DNA of 64,000 nt from Distichodus sexfasciatus (GCA_032718565.1 JAVGVS010000819.1:27836-91835); one strand, 5' to 3'. Shown: positions 10,746 through 21,612, counted from the first letter of the stretch. Translations and numbers: made by a program. The notes: generated by a model not told the origin, from the sequence alone.

Positions 10746-11855
10746 GCTAGGATTGTCACTGTTTTACTTTCTAATACTTTTCATTTGAACTCAGAGCTGC
10801 TAATCCTCCCCCTTATCGAAGCGTTTTCTTCATCTGATTTAAAGAAGTAAACCCAAAAACTCATCGGCTCCTATCCGTTGCTTGAAACGCTTGGCTTTTC
10901 CCAACTTGCCAAATAAAGCTGGCATGCGATCATGGCTCCAATCAGCAGCGAGCGATAGCATCTGAACAGGTGTAACTCAATTTGGATTAGTTTCCCCGAG
11001 TCTTTCCCTCGCTCTTTTTCTCTGAGAACTGGGCAAGACTTCCGATGTCTATTGCTATAATCCAGCTCAGTTTTGGAGCCATCAGTAGGTAAGGGCCCCG
11101 GCCGAACCGACGAGCTCTCTGGGGCCACATTATCTCTGCCGACTTGTAGCTTTCTGCCGACTCGTAGCCGTGACTCAGCCGCGGAGGACTCGGCAGGATT
11201 AGCGCAGGCACAATGAAGATCACAAGGGAACTAGCTCGGGAAATCTCCCGAAATCCATAAAAGTCTATTTGTACCAGACAGGCTATTTTATTTACATGGG
11301 ATACACGCTTAATGGTAACAGCATTTCTTCTTTTTTTATCACAGGATTTACACAAATCTGGGTGCATTAGGGGTGAGGATATAAATTATGGTGTTTGATA
11401 AAGCCCAACTTTCAAGAGCATGTCCCTAAACTAGCCGGGAAGTAGGGCAGCCTCTTGGATAATGTAGACCTTGTCTGATATGATTATTCTGAGTAATAAA
11501 GTTGTTTTACTGGTGGGGTTTTTAATGTGTCCTTATTTTCTCCTCCACTTTGCAGTGGCATCCAACATGGTGTGCTTCGATTGTGAACCCAAGCACTTTT
11601 TGTGGTTAAAAGAGTATTTATTAGTTTTGTTTATGCATTTTTACAGGAACCGTATGTCAGTAAAAAACATTTTCCTTAATTTGTAATAATCTGTCTGTAT
11701 ATATCAGACCTGAAAAACCAATACTGATCGACTCGACTACAAAATACAATAGCCAACTTTTTGGGATGATTTTCTCTGGTAAATTTATCAGATCAAAAGC
11801 CATGTGATACCAATACCAATTTTGTCATTTTGTAAATACAGCAGCCTTCTTTGTT
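10746..11855. other. Non-coding unique DNA
   Basis: No gene. 10860-11230 is a GC-richer, repeat-free block ('cttgtagctttctgccgact', 'ggactcggcaggattagcgc'). Minus-strand frames of 85 and 126 codons overlap each other there in different frames with no domain, so neither is called. Confidence 0.35.
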
Positions 11856-11990
11856 TATTCATTCATTTATTCATTATCCGAACTGCTTAATCCTAACTGG
11901 GGTCACAGATGGAACCAGAGCCTATTCCGAGAAGTACAAGGCCAAAGTGGAGCCCAACCATGGGCGGTGCCAACACACCGCAGGGCATAG
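11856..11990 (-). mobile_element. SINE family B, 3' tail
   Basis: Minus strand: 'attcattatccgaactgctt', 'aactggggtcacagatggaa', 'ggtgccaacacaccgcaggg'. The head is absent. Confidence 0.8.
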
Positions 11991-12328
11991 TTTCCTCAAA
12001 ATAAGATTTTTACATTGGTTACATTGACAGTGGTTTGCATTTTCACTTTTATTTGCAAATTTTTTGCTATGTTGAGATGGTTTCTGGGTTATTCACCCGT
12101 TAATAATCCACCTTTGCAGTTAAATTTGTTTTTCTCCTCTTAAATTTGTAATAATAACCATATAACGTGGCAGTCACTGGTCAATTTGCCCAAACCGCTG
12201 GGCTCCACGTCACGCTTTTGTTTGACTCTGTGTACACATGGGTTTCCGCTGTTTGTGCACACTTGGGCTCGGCGCCCAGACACCATCATTCTATCATTAT
12301 TATGACAAACAGATAATAAATCGTGGCT
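11991..12328. other. Non-coding DNA
   Basis: Nothing recognised. Confidence 0.35.
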
Positions 12329-12833
12329 CAAATCATAAGTTTCATCACAATACAATATTACATTGATTCAATGGACAATGCTTTGACACTTGCAGACATC
12401 ACAAAATCTTCCACAATGGCAGTTGATTGTGCAACAGTTACAGAGCCTCTTGACCGGAGGGTCGCCAGTTCAAGTCCAGGACCAGTAAACGTACCACTGA
12501 GCAAGGCACTGTTCCCAAACCCTGCTCCCCAGATGGATCATAAAAAGCTGGCCACTGCTCCTTCTCGGATGGGTCAAATATAGCAATAAATATAAGACAA
12601 TATCATTTAACACAGTCAGCTCCATTCATATGAAGTCGCAAAAAGCAGCGAAAACATCATTTGACATTTTTTGAGCTCCACCAGTTATTTAAATGAAGAA
12701 CATCCTGTTCAGTATAAAGGGACATTACATCATATAAGATATCTGATCATTGTTTTCAACCGCAACTATGTTATTGGTTCATGATCATTTAATCAATGTA
12801 TCGATGTAGACTGTTGTGTCACTACACCTCTTG
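12329..12833 (+). mobile_element. hAT-like non-autonomous element with nested SINE
   Basis: The left part ('aagtttcatcacaatacaat', 'attgattcaatggacaatg') and right end ('atgtatcgatgtagactgtt', 'tcactacacctcttg') match the pair at 19567-20537. A SINE A copy splits it at about 12440-12582, so the SINE is younger than this element. Confidence 0.6.
12440..12582 (+). mobile_element. SINE family A nested in hAT-like element
   Basis: Head 'gagggtcgccagttcaagtc', body 'aaacgtaccactgagcaagg', then 'gccactgctccttctcggat' and 'gggtcaaata'. The tail after the 'gggtcaaat' point is missing, as in the 2644-3262 array. Confidence 0.75.
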
Positions 12834-13764
12834 ATTTTGACATATATGCTAATACAAAGGACACACATAAAGATTTAGTTATTAAAGGGTTTTTTTGCCA
12901 AAAGACTAGTCTCTAGTCTAGTTTCACTATAGACCTAAGTTCAGATTTAGTTTCGCTGTTTGCTGTTTAGTTTCTCTGGCTTATGATATGAGAGCAAAAA
13001 TTACAGCCTAATTTCTTCTTCTTACCCTTTCATTCAGGAGAAGCCTGTAGTTAATAACATGGAAGTATTTGGCAGGGGTGAGTAAGCGATGATAACAGTG
13101 TAGGATTCAATCTTTCTTGCCTTTTTACCCTTTTATTTTACTATTGAACCTCTTACTTTTCCCACAAATTAGGGCAGTTTCTCTTCCCGTGAAGCCCCTG
13201 TCACTCCGCTAATCGAGTCCTTCCACAGCGAAAGACGTAACGTCGAAAAGAGACACCTCTCTCCCTTTTTGTCGAGAAGGGAGGACCTGAGTCATCATGC
13301 ACGAGGACCCTGGAGACGGACAGATTTTAAGGGAAAACTAGCCAAGCTTGTTGCCACCTTCAAAGGGTTTCCGAGTATCTCGTGACACTTTCCCCACCTC
13401 CCGTTGTGTGCTGCGCCTGCCGTGGCCAAGCTTCATTGATCTGCTCCAGAGCCTCGATAATTGGGCCATTAGCAGCTCAAAGAGACAGCCAGCATGGGGC
13501 TTCACCAAGGTTTCGAGGCTGGTTATGGAGTGCCGAACATGCTGCGGCTTCGCAGTATGGCTCGCAAACGCTTTGTTTTAACAGAAAAGACTCCATGTAA
13601 AAACCTCAGAAGAAACAAAAGCGTGACTGAGGCAATGCTGGGAGATGTTGGTGGAAGAAAGTGATTTAGAAAGTGGAAAAGCCGGAGATTTGCTTCTGAT
13701 TGGTTCTTTCTGTGAATTCAGCTTTGCCATGCTTTTCACCTGTTTTTTTGTTTTTTGTCATTGT
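12834..13764. other. Non-coding unique DNA with a GC-rich block
   Basis: 13150-13580 is GC-richer, repeat-free and CpG-containing, including 'gataattgggccattagcag'. It has overlapping open frames on plus (77 and 72 codons) with no domain. It is a candidate conserved element, not a called gene. Confidence 0.35.
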
Positions 13765-13932
13765 GAACACAGCACAGCACAACGGTGCACCACAACCACA
13801 TGTGAACTCTGCACTTTTTGGCAGCACTCAGGGTACGGTACCTTGCTCATGAGTGCCTCTGTGGTACTTTTACCGGTCCGGGACTTTCTGATCACGGGGC
13901 CAACACCTAACCACTACAGTACCAAATTTCAT
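13765..13932 (-). mobile_element. SINE family A with internal deletion
   Basis: Minus strand: tail complement 'gtgaacacagcacagcacaa', then 'ctttttggcagcactcaggg', 'ggtaccttgctcatgagtgc' and head complement 'ggccaacacctaaccactac'. About 40 bp between tail and body are lost. Confidence 0.8.
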
Positions 13933-14762
13933 ATTACTTTTAACATTGTGTTTTATCTTTTGATGTTTCACTGGTTTTAAGAGTAACCAACTGCATCCTC
14001 AACACTGCTGGAATGTTGTCTTTTAGGAGTTTCTTCGTCTCCGCTTCTCTGCCCCTTTGTTGAATTTATCTCTGTTGTTGATCTTGATAAGATTTCTTAT
14101 TTCACTAGAGGGTGATCCGTGTGACGGCACTTATAGCCAAATATTTTATTCAGGTGATAGGTAAAATGTGGTAAGAAACATCCACGCCCTGCTAATTTAC
14201 TCTCGTTCACTCACCATTCTGCCCAGGTTTCTCAGCGACAGGAAAAGGCCGGTGAACATTTCTTATTTTCTAAAGACCCAAGATGAGATCGTGAACCGAT
14301 TTAGGCTTTAACCAGCAACTCAGCCTCGGAGGCGAGTTGAAATTCGGCATGTCGTGTAAGATTTCAAAGACGAATCTGTGTCCTTGGAGACGAGCTCCTC
14401 TAGCTTCCATATGATACACACTCAGTGATGTGTTTAGAAAACAACCAAATATAATAAACATTACATTTTTGTCAGATACAATATATTTAATTCATCTAAT
14501 TACATCAAAAATACAATTATTAATATATTGCCCATAGATACTTTAAATATTTTATTAATATACAAATAATTGTCATTTTGCAATATTGTATTATACTTTT
14601 TGATATAATTTTAATATATATATATAAACCTAATGTCACCTCATGTCCTCATTTTGTAATAGTTATATTTGGTGTAATAATCAATAGTTATGTTCTTACA
14701 AAATAATGCATGCATAAATATATACAATTTAAAAACAATACGTCTAAATTAATATTAAGTCA
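13933..14762. other. Non-coding DNA
   Basis: No gene. It contains copy 1 of the 31-bp duplicated core (14378-14408). 14460-14740 is very AT-rich with a short (TA)n run. Confidence 0.4.
14338..14408 (+). repeat. Local duplication, copy 1
   Basis: About 70 bp resembling 15270-15345. The last 31 bases (14378-14408, containing GGAGACGAGCTCC) are identical in both copies. The upstream part (GAAATTCGGC) is similar but diverged. Confidence 0.75.
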
Positions 14763-14885
14763 GCGGTGGCACGGCAGCGCAGTGGTTAGCACTGCCGCCT
14801 TACAAGGGGAAGGTCCTGGGTTGGATCCCCGGGTCGGCTGTTGGGCCTTTCTGTGTGAAGTTTTTCAAATTCATTTGAAAAAATA
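14763..14885 (+). mobile_element. SINE family B, 5' head
   Basis: 'gcggtggcacggcagcgcag' then TGGTTAGCACTGCCGCC and 'gtcctgggttggatcccc', which form the tRNA-like A and B boxes, followed by 'ggcctttctgtgtgaagttt', the DANA-type core. It is truncated after the core start. Confidence 0.85.
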
Positions 14886-15722
14886 TCTTCAATGTAAAGA
14901 GACATTATAATATGTATGATAGCCGGAATGATGTTCAGATTTTGCTTTAGGCTTAATGTCTTGATGTGGATTGATGTATTGTTACACCCCTATGAAAAAT
15001 CTACAGCCACAATGGAGATTTTAAGTTAAACATTTTAACACAAAGTGCATACACTGTGCAAAAATTACAAAATGCAAACATTTATTTGTCGAGTGATTTC
15101 ATGAGATGATGGCTGCCATTTCTGAAATGATCATTCCAAATTGTACATTTTTTATTGAGGTGGATTATTATGTTCTCGGCAAATTTAGCTGCCTCTATTT
15201 TGGGGCACTGGCGTCACATGTTCTGCACATTGACTTTAAACTCGAGTCTGTGTCTGCAAGCTAACCGGTCGAAATTTGGCGTTCCACGTCGGCTGAGATT
15301 CCAAAGTCGAATCCGTGTCCTTGGAGACGAGCTCCTCTAGCTTCCGGCAAAGTGCTTCGCCGCAATCCTATTAGTTAGCCGTTGTCGGTTTGAGAAGGGT
15401 AGAGTTTGAACAGATTCGCTTGTCCAGATAGATCGCTTCACCTCGTCCCCCAGGCGCCTATTTTTAGAGAAACGGTCCTGCGCTTTTCTTTCTTTTTTTT
15501 CCAGTGTTTTTTTTTTCAGAGCCATTTCATGTTCAAAATGCCCTTCATCTTCTTCTGCTGGTAATCCTCCATTCCTCATAAACGGGACGAGTGTCAAAAG
15601 ACTAGCATTTAAAATAAACATCATTCGCAAGAGTGGTGTAAAAAGTCATTTCCTGAGGGAAGAAGGTGGAACATTTCAGAGCTCTGATGTGATAGTTTCA
15701 CGACTCCTTTCTAACTGGGAAA
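14886..15722. other. Non-coding DNA
   Basis: No gene. 15160-15560 is GC-richer and contains copy 2 of the local duplication. A poly-T tract lies at 15488-15520. Confidence 0.4.
15270..15345 (+). repeat. Local duplication, copy 2
   Basis: The partner of 14338-14408. The shared 31-base core is at 15315-15345, and copy spacing is 937 bp. It matches none of the window's SINE families. Confidence 0.75.
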
Positions 15723-15926
15723 ATTTACATTTATAACACTTAGCAGATGCTCTTATCATTCAAGCAACTTCCATTTTCCGCATTTCAAGAACAGTTTGGC
15801 TGAAAACAACTTGGGGTTAAGGGTCTTGCTCAGGAACCCAATGATGGCAGTGATGGATGTAGGACTTGGACCCCTGACCTCTTGGTCCAGAGAAAAGTAT
15901 CTTAAACACTAGACCACAACCATCTT
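15723..15926 (-). mobile_element. SINE family C, near full length
   Basis: Minus strand: 'cacttagcagatgctcttat', 'ttggggttaagggtcttgct', 'ctcaggaacccaatgatggc', 'cctcttggtccagagaaaag'. Confidence 0.85.
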
Positions 15927-16049
15927 ACCACCATTGTGGTGACATACAGAATGATTAAAGTAAATAAACTGCACTTATTCCAAATGACTAAAATGACAAA
16001 AATATCTAAATGTCCAGGTTGACTTTTATTGCCAGTGGATGGGTGGACT

Positions 16050-16475
16050 TTTGGACGGCATGCTGGCGCAGTGTTTAGCACTGTTCCTTCACAGCCAAAA
16101 GGTCTGGGGTTCGATCGCTGGGTCGACTGTAGGGTCCATTACAAAAAATGTTTGCAACAGGTTTGCGGCAAACTTGTGGTTAATTTGTGTCAAACAGTGG
16201 AGTTTGCCAGAATACATTGCCACAAGTTTGCTATTGCCAGTCACTAGTGACTAATATATTTGCCAGTGATTTTCCAAAACTATTTGCCAGTAATGGCAAA
16301 CATGTAGTGAACCCTTTGGTGACAAAATTTCCAGGTGCAGAAGTTTTCCACAAAGTTTACTAGAAGTCCACCGCAAGTTTGGCACAAACCTATGACCTTG
16401 AGTTTTCTGTGGATGCTCCAGTTTCCTCCTACATCTTTAAAAGCACAGTTAGGTTGATTGGCTACTCTTAACATT
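16050..16475 (+). mobile_element. SINE family B split by an insertion
   Basis: Head and boxes lie at 16054-16137 ('gacggcatgctggcgcagtg', 'ggggttcgatcgctgggtcg'). The rest resumes at about 16408 ('ctgtggatgctccagtttcc', 'ttaggttgattggctact'). The intervening ~270 bp is a separate element. Confidence 0.75.
16138..16407. mobile_element. MITE-like insert in SINE B
   Basis: About 270 bp with imperfect inverted ends: left near 16157 'aggtttgcggcaaacttgtg', right complement 'aggtttgtgccaaacttgcg' (plus 16369-16395). The interior repeats TTTGCCAGT and TTGCCAGTAATGGCAAAC, the latter itself a small palindrome. There is no coding capacity and I do not recognise the family. Confidence 0.6.
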
Positions 16476-16633
16476 TCCCAGTGTCTATACTGACGGTTGT
16501 GAGTCACTCACTGTGTCTTTGAATGTGAGTTGATAGCACCAGGGCTTGCAAGGAGGGTACGCTGTGTGCAAAATGGCTGCTGCTCCCCAGGATGTCCAAG
16601 CGTTTGTTGTACCCCATTCTAAAGTGTAAAGTG

Positions 16634-16939
16634 CTTTGCATGTGAAAAGCACTATAAAAATGTAAGGAATAATAATAATAATAGCGTTTTTAAGACTTTT
16701 GTGACAATAGATTAGTGTCACTCTGTCACAAAACTTTGCATTAATCTTTACATTTAGTGTAACCTGGACTGATGAATTTTGACTTGGTATTGTGATTTGT
16801 GCATTCATCTTGTGACTTTTGTATTCATGTTGTAATTTTGCTTTGCATCTGAAAAGCACTATAAAAATGTAAGGAATAATAATAATAGCGTTTTTAAGAC
16901 TTTTGTGACAATAGATTAGTGTCACTCTGTCACAAAACT
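16634..16939 (+). repeat. Tandem duplication (~103 bp units, ~207 bp apart)
   Basis: 16634-16736 and 16841-16938 are almost identical ('gaaaagcactataaaaatgt', AATAATAATA, 'agcgtttttaagacttttgt', 'tagtgtcactctgtcacaaa'). The ~100-bp spacer is unique. The ATAA-rich part resembles the 3' tail of a non-LTR retrotransposon. Confidence 0.85.
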
Positions 16940-17065
16940 CTGTAATTTTGTACATTCTTAATGAACCACCTGGGCCACCGCAGAAAAGCCTTGAACTAGA
17001 TTAACATCACATTGACATGATTTGATTTTGATCATGATTTTACATGCAAATTAGAGTTCATGTTG

Positions 17066-17250
17066 AACCACTAGGGTACCACTAAGGTACTATTAAGTGA
17101 GGTACTGTCGCCACGCGCTGCTCTTTGGGCGCTGCCAAGAAGTTGCCCACTGCTCCCTCACGGATGGGTCAAATGCAAAGGTCAGGTTTCGTTGTGGTAT
17201 ACTGTGTGCTGTGCAGTGCTCACAATGATGCATAATCCCTCATTTTAAAC
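17066..17250 (+). mobile_element. SINE family A, head missing
   Basis: 'agggtaccactaaggtacta', 'gccaagaagttgcccactgc', 'ggatgggtcaaatgcaaagg', tail 'ctgtgtgctgtgcagtgctc'. Confidence 0.85.
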
Positions 17251-18398
17251 TCACTTAAGTTCACTCACTTGATACCATGCCAGTTGTCAACATTGGGACA
17301 TGAGGAAAGAGAGACACAGTCATCAGCTCTTGTAAACCTGACGAATCTCCGGGTCTCTGACAGGTTTTTCCCCAGACAGGAACTCCTCCAGCTGCCTCAT
17401 CGTGTCACAGTTTTCACACAGGAGAGTGTGACACCAGCATTCAGCCGTCTCTGATGTACAGAGCACCATGACGGCTTGTGAGAGTCAGACCAGGACCCGG
17501 CAACCAAAGGAGAAGAAGAAAAAGAAGCCTGGAAGGATTTGCTTTACTCTACAGTTCACACCTCTGGATTAAGTGAAAAACGCAGCACTGGTTCCAATTT
17601 GGGAAAAGGTAAGAGGTAGGAAAGAACAGTTTCTGGAAGGTGAACATGCAAGTGCAAGTTCCGCTTCGAGTCTGTTCGGTTCTCATAGCTGTTAGGCGCT
17701 AGGTTGGGGGTTCGGCCCTCATTGCAGTGTCCGTATCGATCGCATCAATGCTGTCTGAAGGCTGTCACTGGAACGCTGCCTTGGATTCGGCAGGACGGAG
17801 ATGACGATGAGGTTTTCCAGTCGATCCGCTGTGACATTCCGGCTCACGGCACACTGCGAATCCTCTGGTTCTGTACACACAGTACACTCAGGAAAGCTAC
17901 TCGACTGGGTTGAAATGTTCTTTGCCGGATTGGGACTGGCAAATCTTTATGTATGTACTTGATGTCAGGACATATAAGTCAAAATCTCCTGTCTGCAAAT
18001 AGAATTATTAGCCATTTGCCTGAACACAGGCTTGAATGTTTATGTTTACCCAAAGACACAATTTTAAAAGCAAAAATGCAAAATTCAAAACATCTTATCT
18101 GGATATAGAGTTATAATCCATTTCCTAACCACAAACTTAATAATAATACAATTAAAAAGACAAACCTCAGTCGAGCCTTGCAAAATGAAAATGTGGTCAA
18201 GTTTAAATATAGCCTTCTCAAAGGTGGCTACACCTTTTAAACAACAGTAATGGCAAGAGGATTTGTGTCAGATGACTTTTTAACAGCAACCTTATAAATT
18301 TACAAGACAAAATCTACCCTGACAATATTGTGCTATTGTGGTATGTCAGTCATTTCTCTCTGTCCTGCCTGTTGTTTACTCAAATTGGTTAATTGCCT
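17251..18398. other. Non-coding DNA with one exon-like segment
   Basis: 17251-17930 is GC-richer and repeat-free and includes the exon-like segment at 17376. 17930-18340 is AT-rich with nothing recognised. 18345-18370 shares a ~25-bp stretch with the LTR at 49927 ('tcagtcatttctctctgtcc'). Confidence 0.35.
17376..17611 (+). other. Exon-like segment with a 34-codon ORF
   Basis: It is preceded by an acceptor-like 'caggtttttccccag' and followed by a strong donor-like 'aaaaggtaagag'. Inside, an ATG in good context (CACCATGA, 17468) opens a 34-codon frame to TAA at 17572, with a lysine-rich stretch (PKEKKKKKPGRICFT). I do not recognise the peptide. It could be a UTR exon, a non-coding RNA exon or chance. 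Confidence 0.2.
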
Positions 18399-18511
18399 AG
18401 GGCCAGTTGGTTGCATAACGGTTAGGGGAGCTGGCCCTGTGACCAAAAAGTAACGGGTTCATGTCCCGGACCAGTAAGGGTATTGCATTGAGCAGTGAAC
18501 AGCTACCAAAA
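18399..18511 (+). mobile_element. SINE family A, 5' portion
   Basis: 'gggccagttggttgcataac', 'cggttaggggagctggccct', 'gtcccggaccagtaagggta'. It ends at a short 'ttgagcagtgaacag'. Confidence 0.85.
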
Positions 18512-18561
18512 GCAAATTCAGTGTCAACTCAAGACATTTAATGTTCTTAATAAATTAAGAT

Positions 18562-18775
18562 TGGGGCAGTTGGTACCATAGTGGTTAGGGAGCCCTGTGA
18601 TCAGAGGGTCAACTCCTGAGATACTCCTGAGCAAGGTTTTGTCCCTGAGCACTGCTTCCCAGGCGCTGCCAAAAAGCTGCCCACTGCTCCTATAGGTCAA
18701 TTTTGGAGATAACATTTGGTTGTTTTGCACTATGTGCTGTGCTGTGGTGAGCTCGCAATGAGAAATAATCACTCT
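18562..18775 (+). mobile_element. SINE family A with deletion across B box
   Basis: 'ggggcagttggtaccatagt', 'gcttcccaggcgctgccaaa', tail 'gtgctgtgctgtggtgagct', 'caatgagaaataatcactct'. About 25 bp around the B box are missing. Confidence 0.85.
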
Positions 18776-19566
18776 CTTAAATTACATCTGTCGTAGAATA
18801 ACTATGAAATTGCCTTCTGTTCTGTTCCATTGGTGTCAACCATATATTTAGAAAATGAAAGTGTTTGAGAATATGAGTATTCTCACATATTCTCTTGAAA
18901 TATGACCATTTTCTGAAAGGCGTTCAAAGGAAATTGTGTTAGCAGCAAATACAGGATGTACCTGAATTTAACACTAGTTGGAGCTTTTTATACATAAAAA
19001 TTGCTTTATTATGCTTTTGCATGCAAATATGAGTAAATTCAAGTAGGAAAAACCTAGATTGAGTACCTACACATGATGCATTGCAGCTTTGGGATATTTC
19101 CATAAACATTTCCATTTTTTAATATTAGTTTTGTGTTAAGAAGCAGACCACATACACAAACAGACAGAAGTGAAGACGGAATACTGAATGTCCAGCGGAA
19201 AACAACAATAATTTAGCGGCCCGAGGGTTCGGCCCATAATGAACACATAGAGCAATAAACGGAGGAAAGCAATACCTGGATTATGGGTGCCTGGGCCGAG
19301 CGCTCGTCCTCCGTGCTTTATTATTTAGCAGCCAGCTTTTCGCATGCCCTCAGCTGTAGATTAGATTGCATTGCGCACGGTGTAATAATGTGGAGGTGAG
19401 ACAGCCGTAAGCCGACGGCGTCCCGAGTCCTCCCCAAAGAATCTGGTATGGGACGAAGTGGAAAAGCAAAGATGCAAAGTCGTTAGTCAAACGGCATCAC
19501 GGTGATTCACTTGTCAGTACTCTGTCCAATTAGGGTGTGAAAAGAATGGAGATATGCATTGGCTGA
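18776..19566. other. Non-coding unique DNA
   Basis: No gene. 19195-19450 is a GC-richer block with no repeat match ('ggcccgagggttcggcccat', 'tagattagattgcattgcgc') that looks like a conserved non-coding element. Confidence 0.35.
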
Positions 19567-20537
19567 TAGGGCTGTAAATCACAAGTTTCATCATGCTACA
19601 AGATGATCATGAATGACTATTTGACGTCTGCTAATATCACAAAGTCTGCACAGTTTGGATAAGATTCTATTCAGGAGCTAGTTATTGGTATGAGAAAATA
19701 TGGTAATAATATAGCTCATAGAAACAATACAAAATAAAAACGTTGATCAGACATCTTACATCTTATGTTGTATCACATTGTGGTTTGCGACCTTCGAAAC
19801 AAAGGACACAGATGCAGACTTTATTTCAGACTCTGAAATAAATGTCCACAAAGAAATGAAAATACCATACACACAAACATGGACGCTGGCACACACCTCT
19901 ATTCAGAGTCTCTGGTACTTGCAAACAAAACACCAAGCAAAACCAACACCAAACTTACAACAGGCAGTGGGAATTCCTCCAAAAACAGCATCTCCCTAGC
20001 CGCTCAGGATCAAGGCGGCTTGAGCCCGGCCGGCTGTGGTGGCGAACACTCTAGAACTGACAAAACAGACAAACATTCGGGTAAATGTAAGGGTAAACGG
20101 ACACTAACAGTGGGGTCGAGCTGACTAAAATAATACAAAACCCAGGTATGAGGAATAAAGCTGAAACCCGTGGGCGAATCAGAAGAAAGGGTCACGTGCA
20201 TCCATTACGTAAGGTTGAAACTGAACGGGTCAACTTAACTAGAACCAGGTGACAGTCATAACCCCGAAATCCCAATCCGGTACGTAAGAACGGTGTACAG
20301 CAAACTCAGGCTAGTACTCCGGTGACAGGGATCGGAGTGGGCAGGGCCGAGGCGGCATGGATGTTACATATCAAAGCAAATTTTGTGATATCAGAAGTCA
20401 TCGAATCGTTTAAGATTGTTATGAAACTTGTGACGATGTCTGATTAAAGTTTTTTTCTTTTAGATCAATGCTTATGGGCTTGTTGAGTGTAGAATCGATG
20501 TATTGATGTATATTGATGTGTCATTACACCCCTAGTA
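19567..20537 (+). mobile_element. hAT-like non-autonomous element with nested LTR
   Basis: Left end 'tagggctgtaaatcac' and right-end complement CTAGGGGTGTAATGACA form imperfect terminal inverted repeats. The arms 19567-19768 and 20369-20537 match the copies at 12329-12833 and 55854-56213 (reversed). The middle 600 bp is an unrelated insert. hAT is inferred only from the end sequence. Confidence 0.6.
19769..20368 (-). mobile_element. Solo LTR-like insert, minus strand
   Basis: On the minus strand it starts TGTAACATCCATGCCGCC and ends GTGATACA. It has an AATAAA at 19825-19820 followed by 'gtctgcatctgtgtcc', an R-U5-like end. Flanks are TATGT and TATCA, so no perfect target duplication is visible. 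It sits inside the hAT-like element. No gag or pol sequence is present. Confidence 0.5.
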
Positions 20538-20693
20538 GTTAACTACACTACAAGAAACAGATAAAGTAGCTACACCCAATGCTACAAGACTATTTGTTAA
20601 AAAATATGTTTCAAAAGTACTGATTAACTAAAGCAAAAGTAGTTAAGTTAGTTGCATTATTGTTTTTAGTTAGCTACTCCCTAACACTGTGCG
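20536..20693. mobile_element. End fragment of palindromic element family
   Basis: 'gtagttaactacactacaag', 'ataaagtagctacacccaat', 'tagctactccctaacactgt', matching the outer ends of 6103-7245. Confidence 0.45.
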
Positions 20694-21509
20694 TCATAAG
20701 GTCAAATTGTGAAAAAAGTAAAGTTTGGGATTCGATTACGAGATTAACCGAAGTAGGCCGCCATGTTGATGTCAGAGTAAAACGAAAAAACCTTTTGAGA
20801 CAGACACATTTTTCTGAGAATATTTTTTGGGCAAATTCATCTGACAAATTTTATCGGCGTGGCTAATTCTAATCATGCATCAGCACATTTTCCCGACTCC
20901 TCGGGGCACCTCTTGTTCTAAGGCAGAATTTAGAATTTTTTGGGAGAATGTCAGACGAAATTCATCACGTTGAAGTGTGAAAGGATTAATGTCTTTGCAA
21001 GAGCGATATGTGACATTTTCTCCCGCTTTGACCGATGTTGTCGGAGTCAGGTTACTAGAGGAATTCTCTGCCTGGCCTAGAAGTTGGAGATCTAAAGAGA
21101 GGAGATTTTTATCGTACATGCCAAGCCTGCGGGTTTTGAAGTAAGTCTCAGAGTGCCAAGAAATGGTCAAATTTCCATACCTCCATATGAAGTCAGAGAT
21201 CAAAAGCTGGATGTTTCGGTTTTATCAGGTCTCAGTGTAACATGACCGTAACCTTTTGAGATCTTCGACATTTTGAGCATCCTTCTATATCTTTATTCTT
21301 TGGCCTATATGATTGGAATAGCATACGCTGGACATGCTATGCCTTATATTGTTTTGTTATGTATTTATGCATGTCTTTGATGTAAAAATACCAAGCCAAA
21401 CCAGGTTTCATATACATAAGAAATATTAGCTTTTAAGTGAAGATGTGTATGGTGGAATTTCTGTCACAGAGATATATAATATTTACAAGCTGGGGAATTC
21501 TGTAGCTAG
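20694..21509. other. Non-coding unique DNA
   Basis: No gene. 20840-21230 is repeat-free and GC-richer ('ggcgtggctaattctaatca', 'tttgaccgatgttgtcggag'), a candidate conserved block. 21240-21500 is AT-rich. Confidence 0.35.
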
Positions 21510-21612
21510 GCAGATGGCAGCATAATGGTTGGGGAGTTGACCCCAACTTTTGTAATCAAGGTCAAGTAAAGGTACCACTCATGAACAAGGTCCCCAAACA
21601 TTGCTAAAATTT
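21510..21612 (+). mobile_element. SINE family A, decayed 5' portion
   Basis: 'aggcagatggcagcataatg', 'gttggggagttgacccc', 'gtaaaggtaccactcatgaa'. The tail is absent. Confidence 0.7.
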
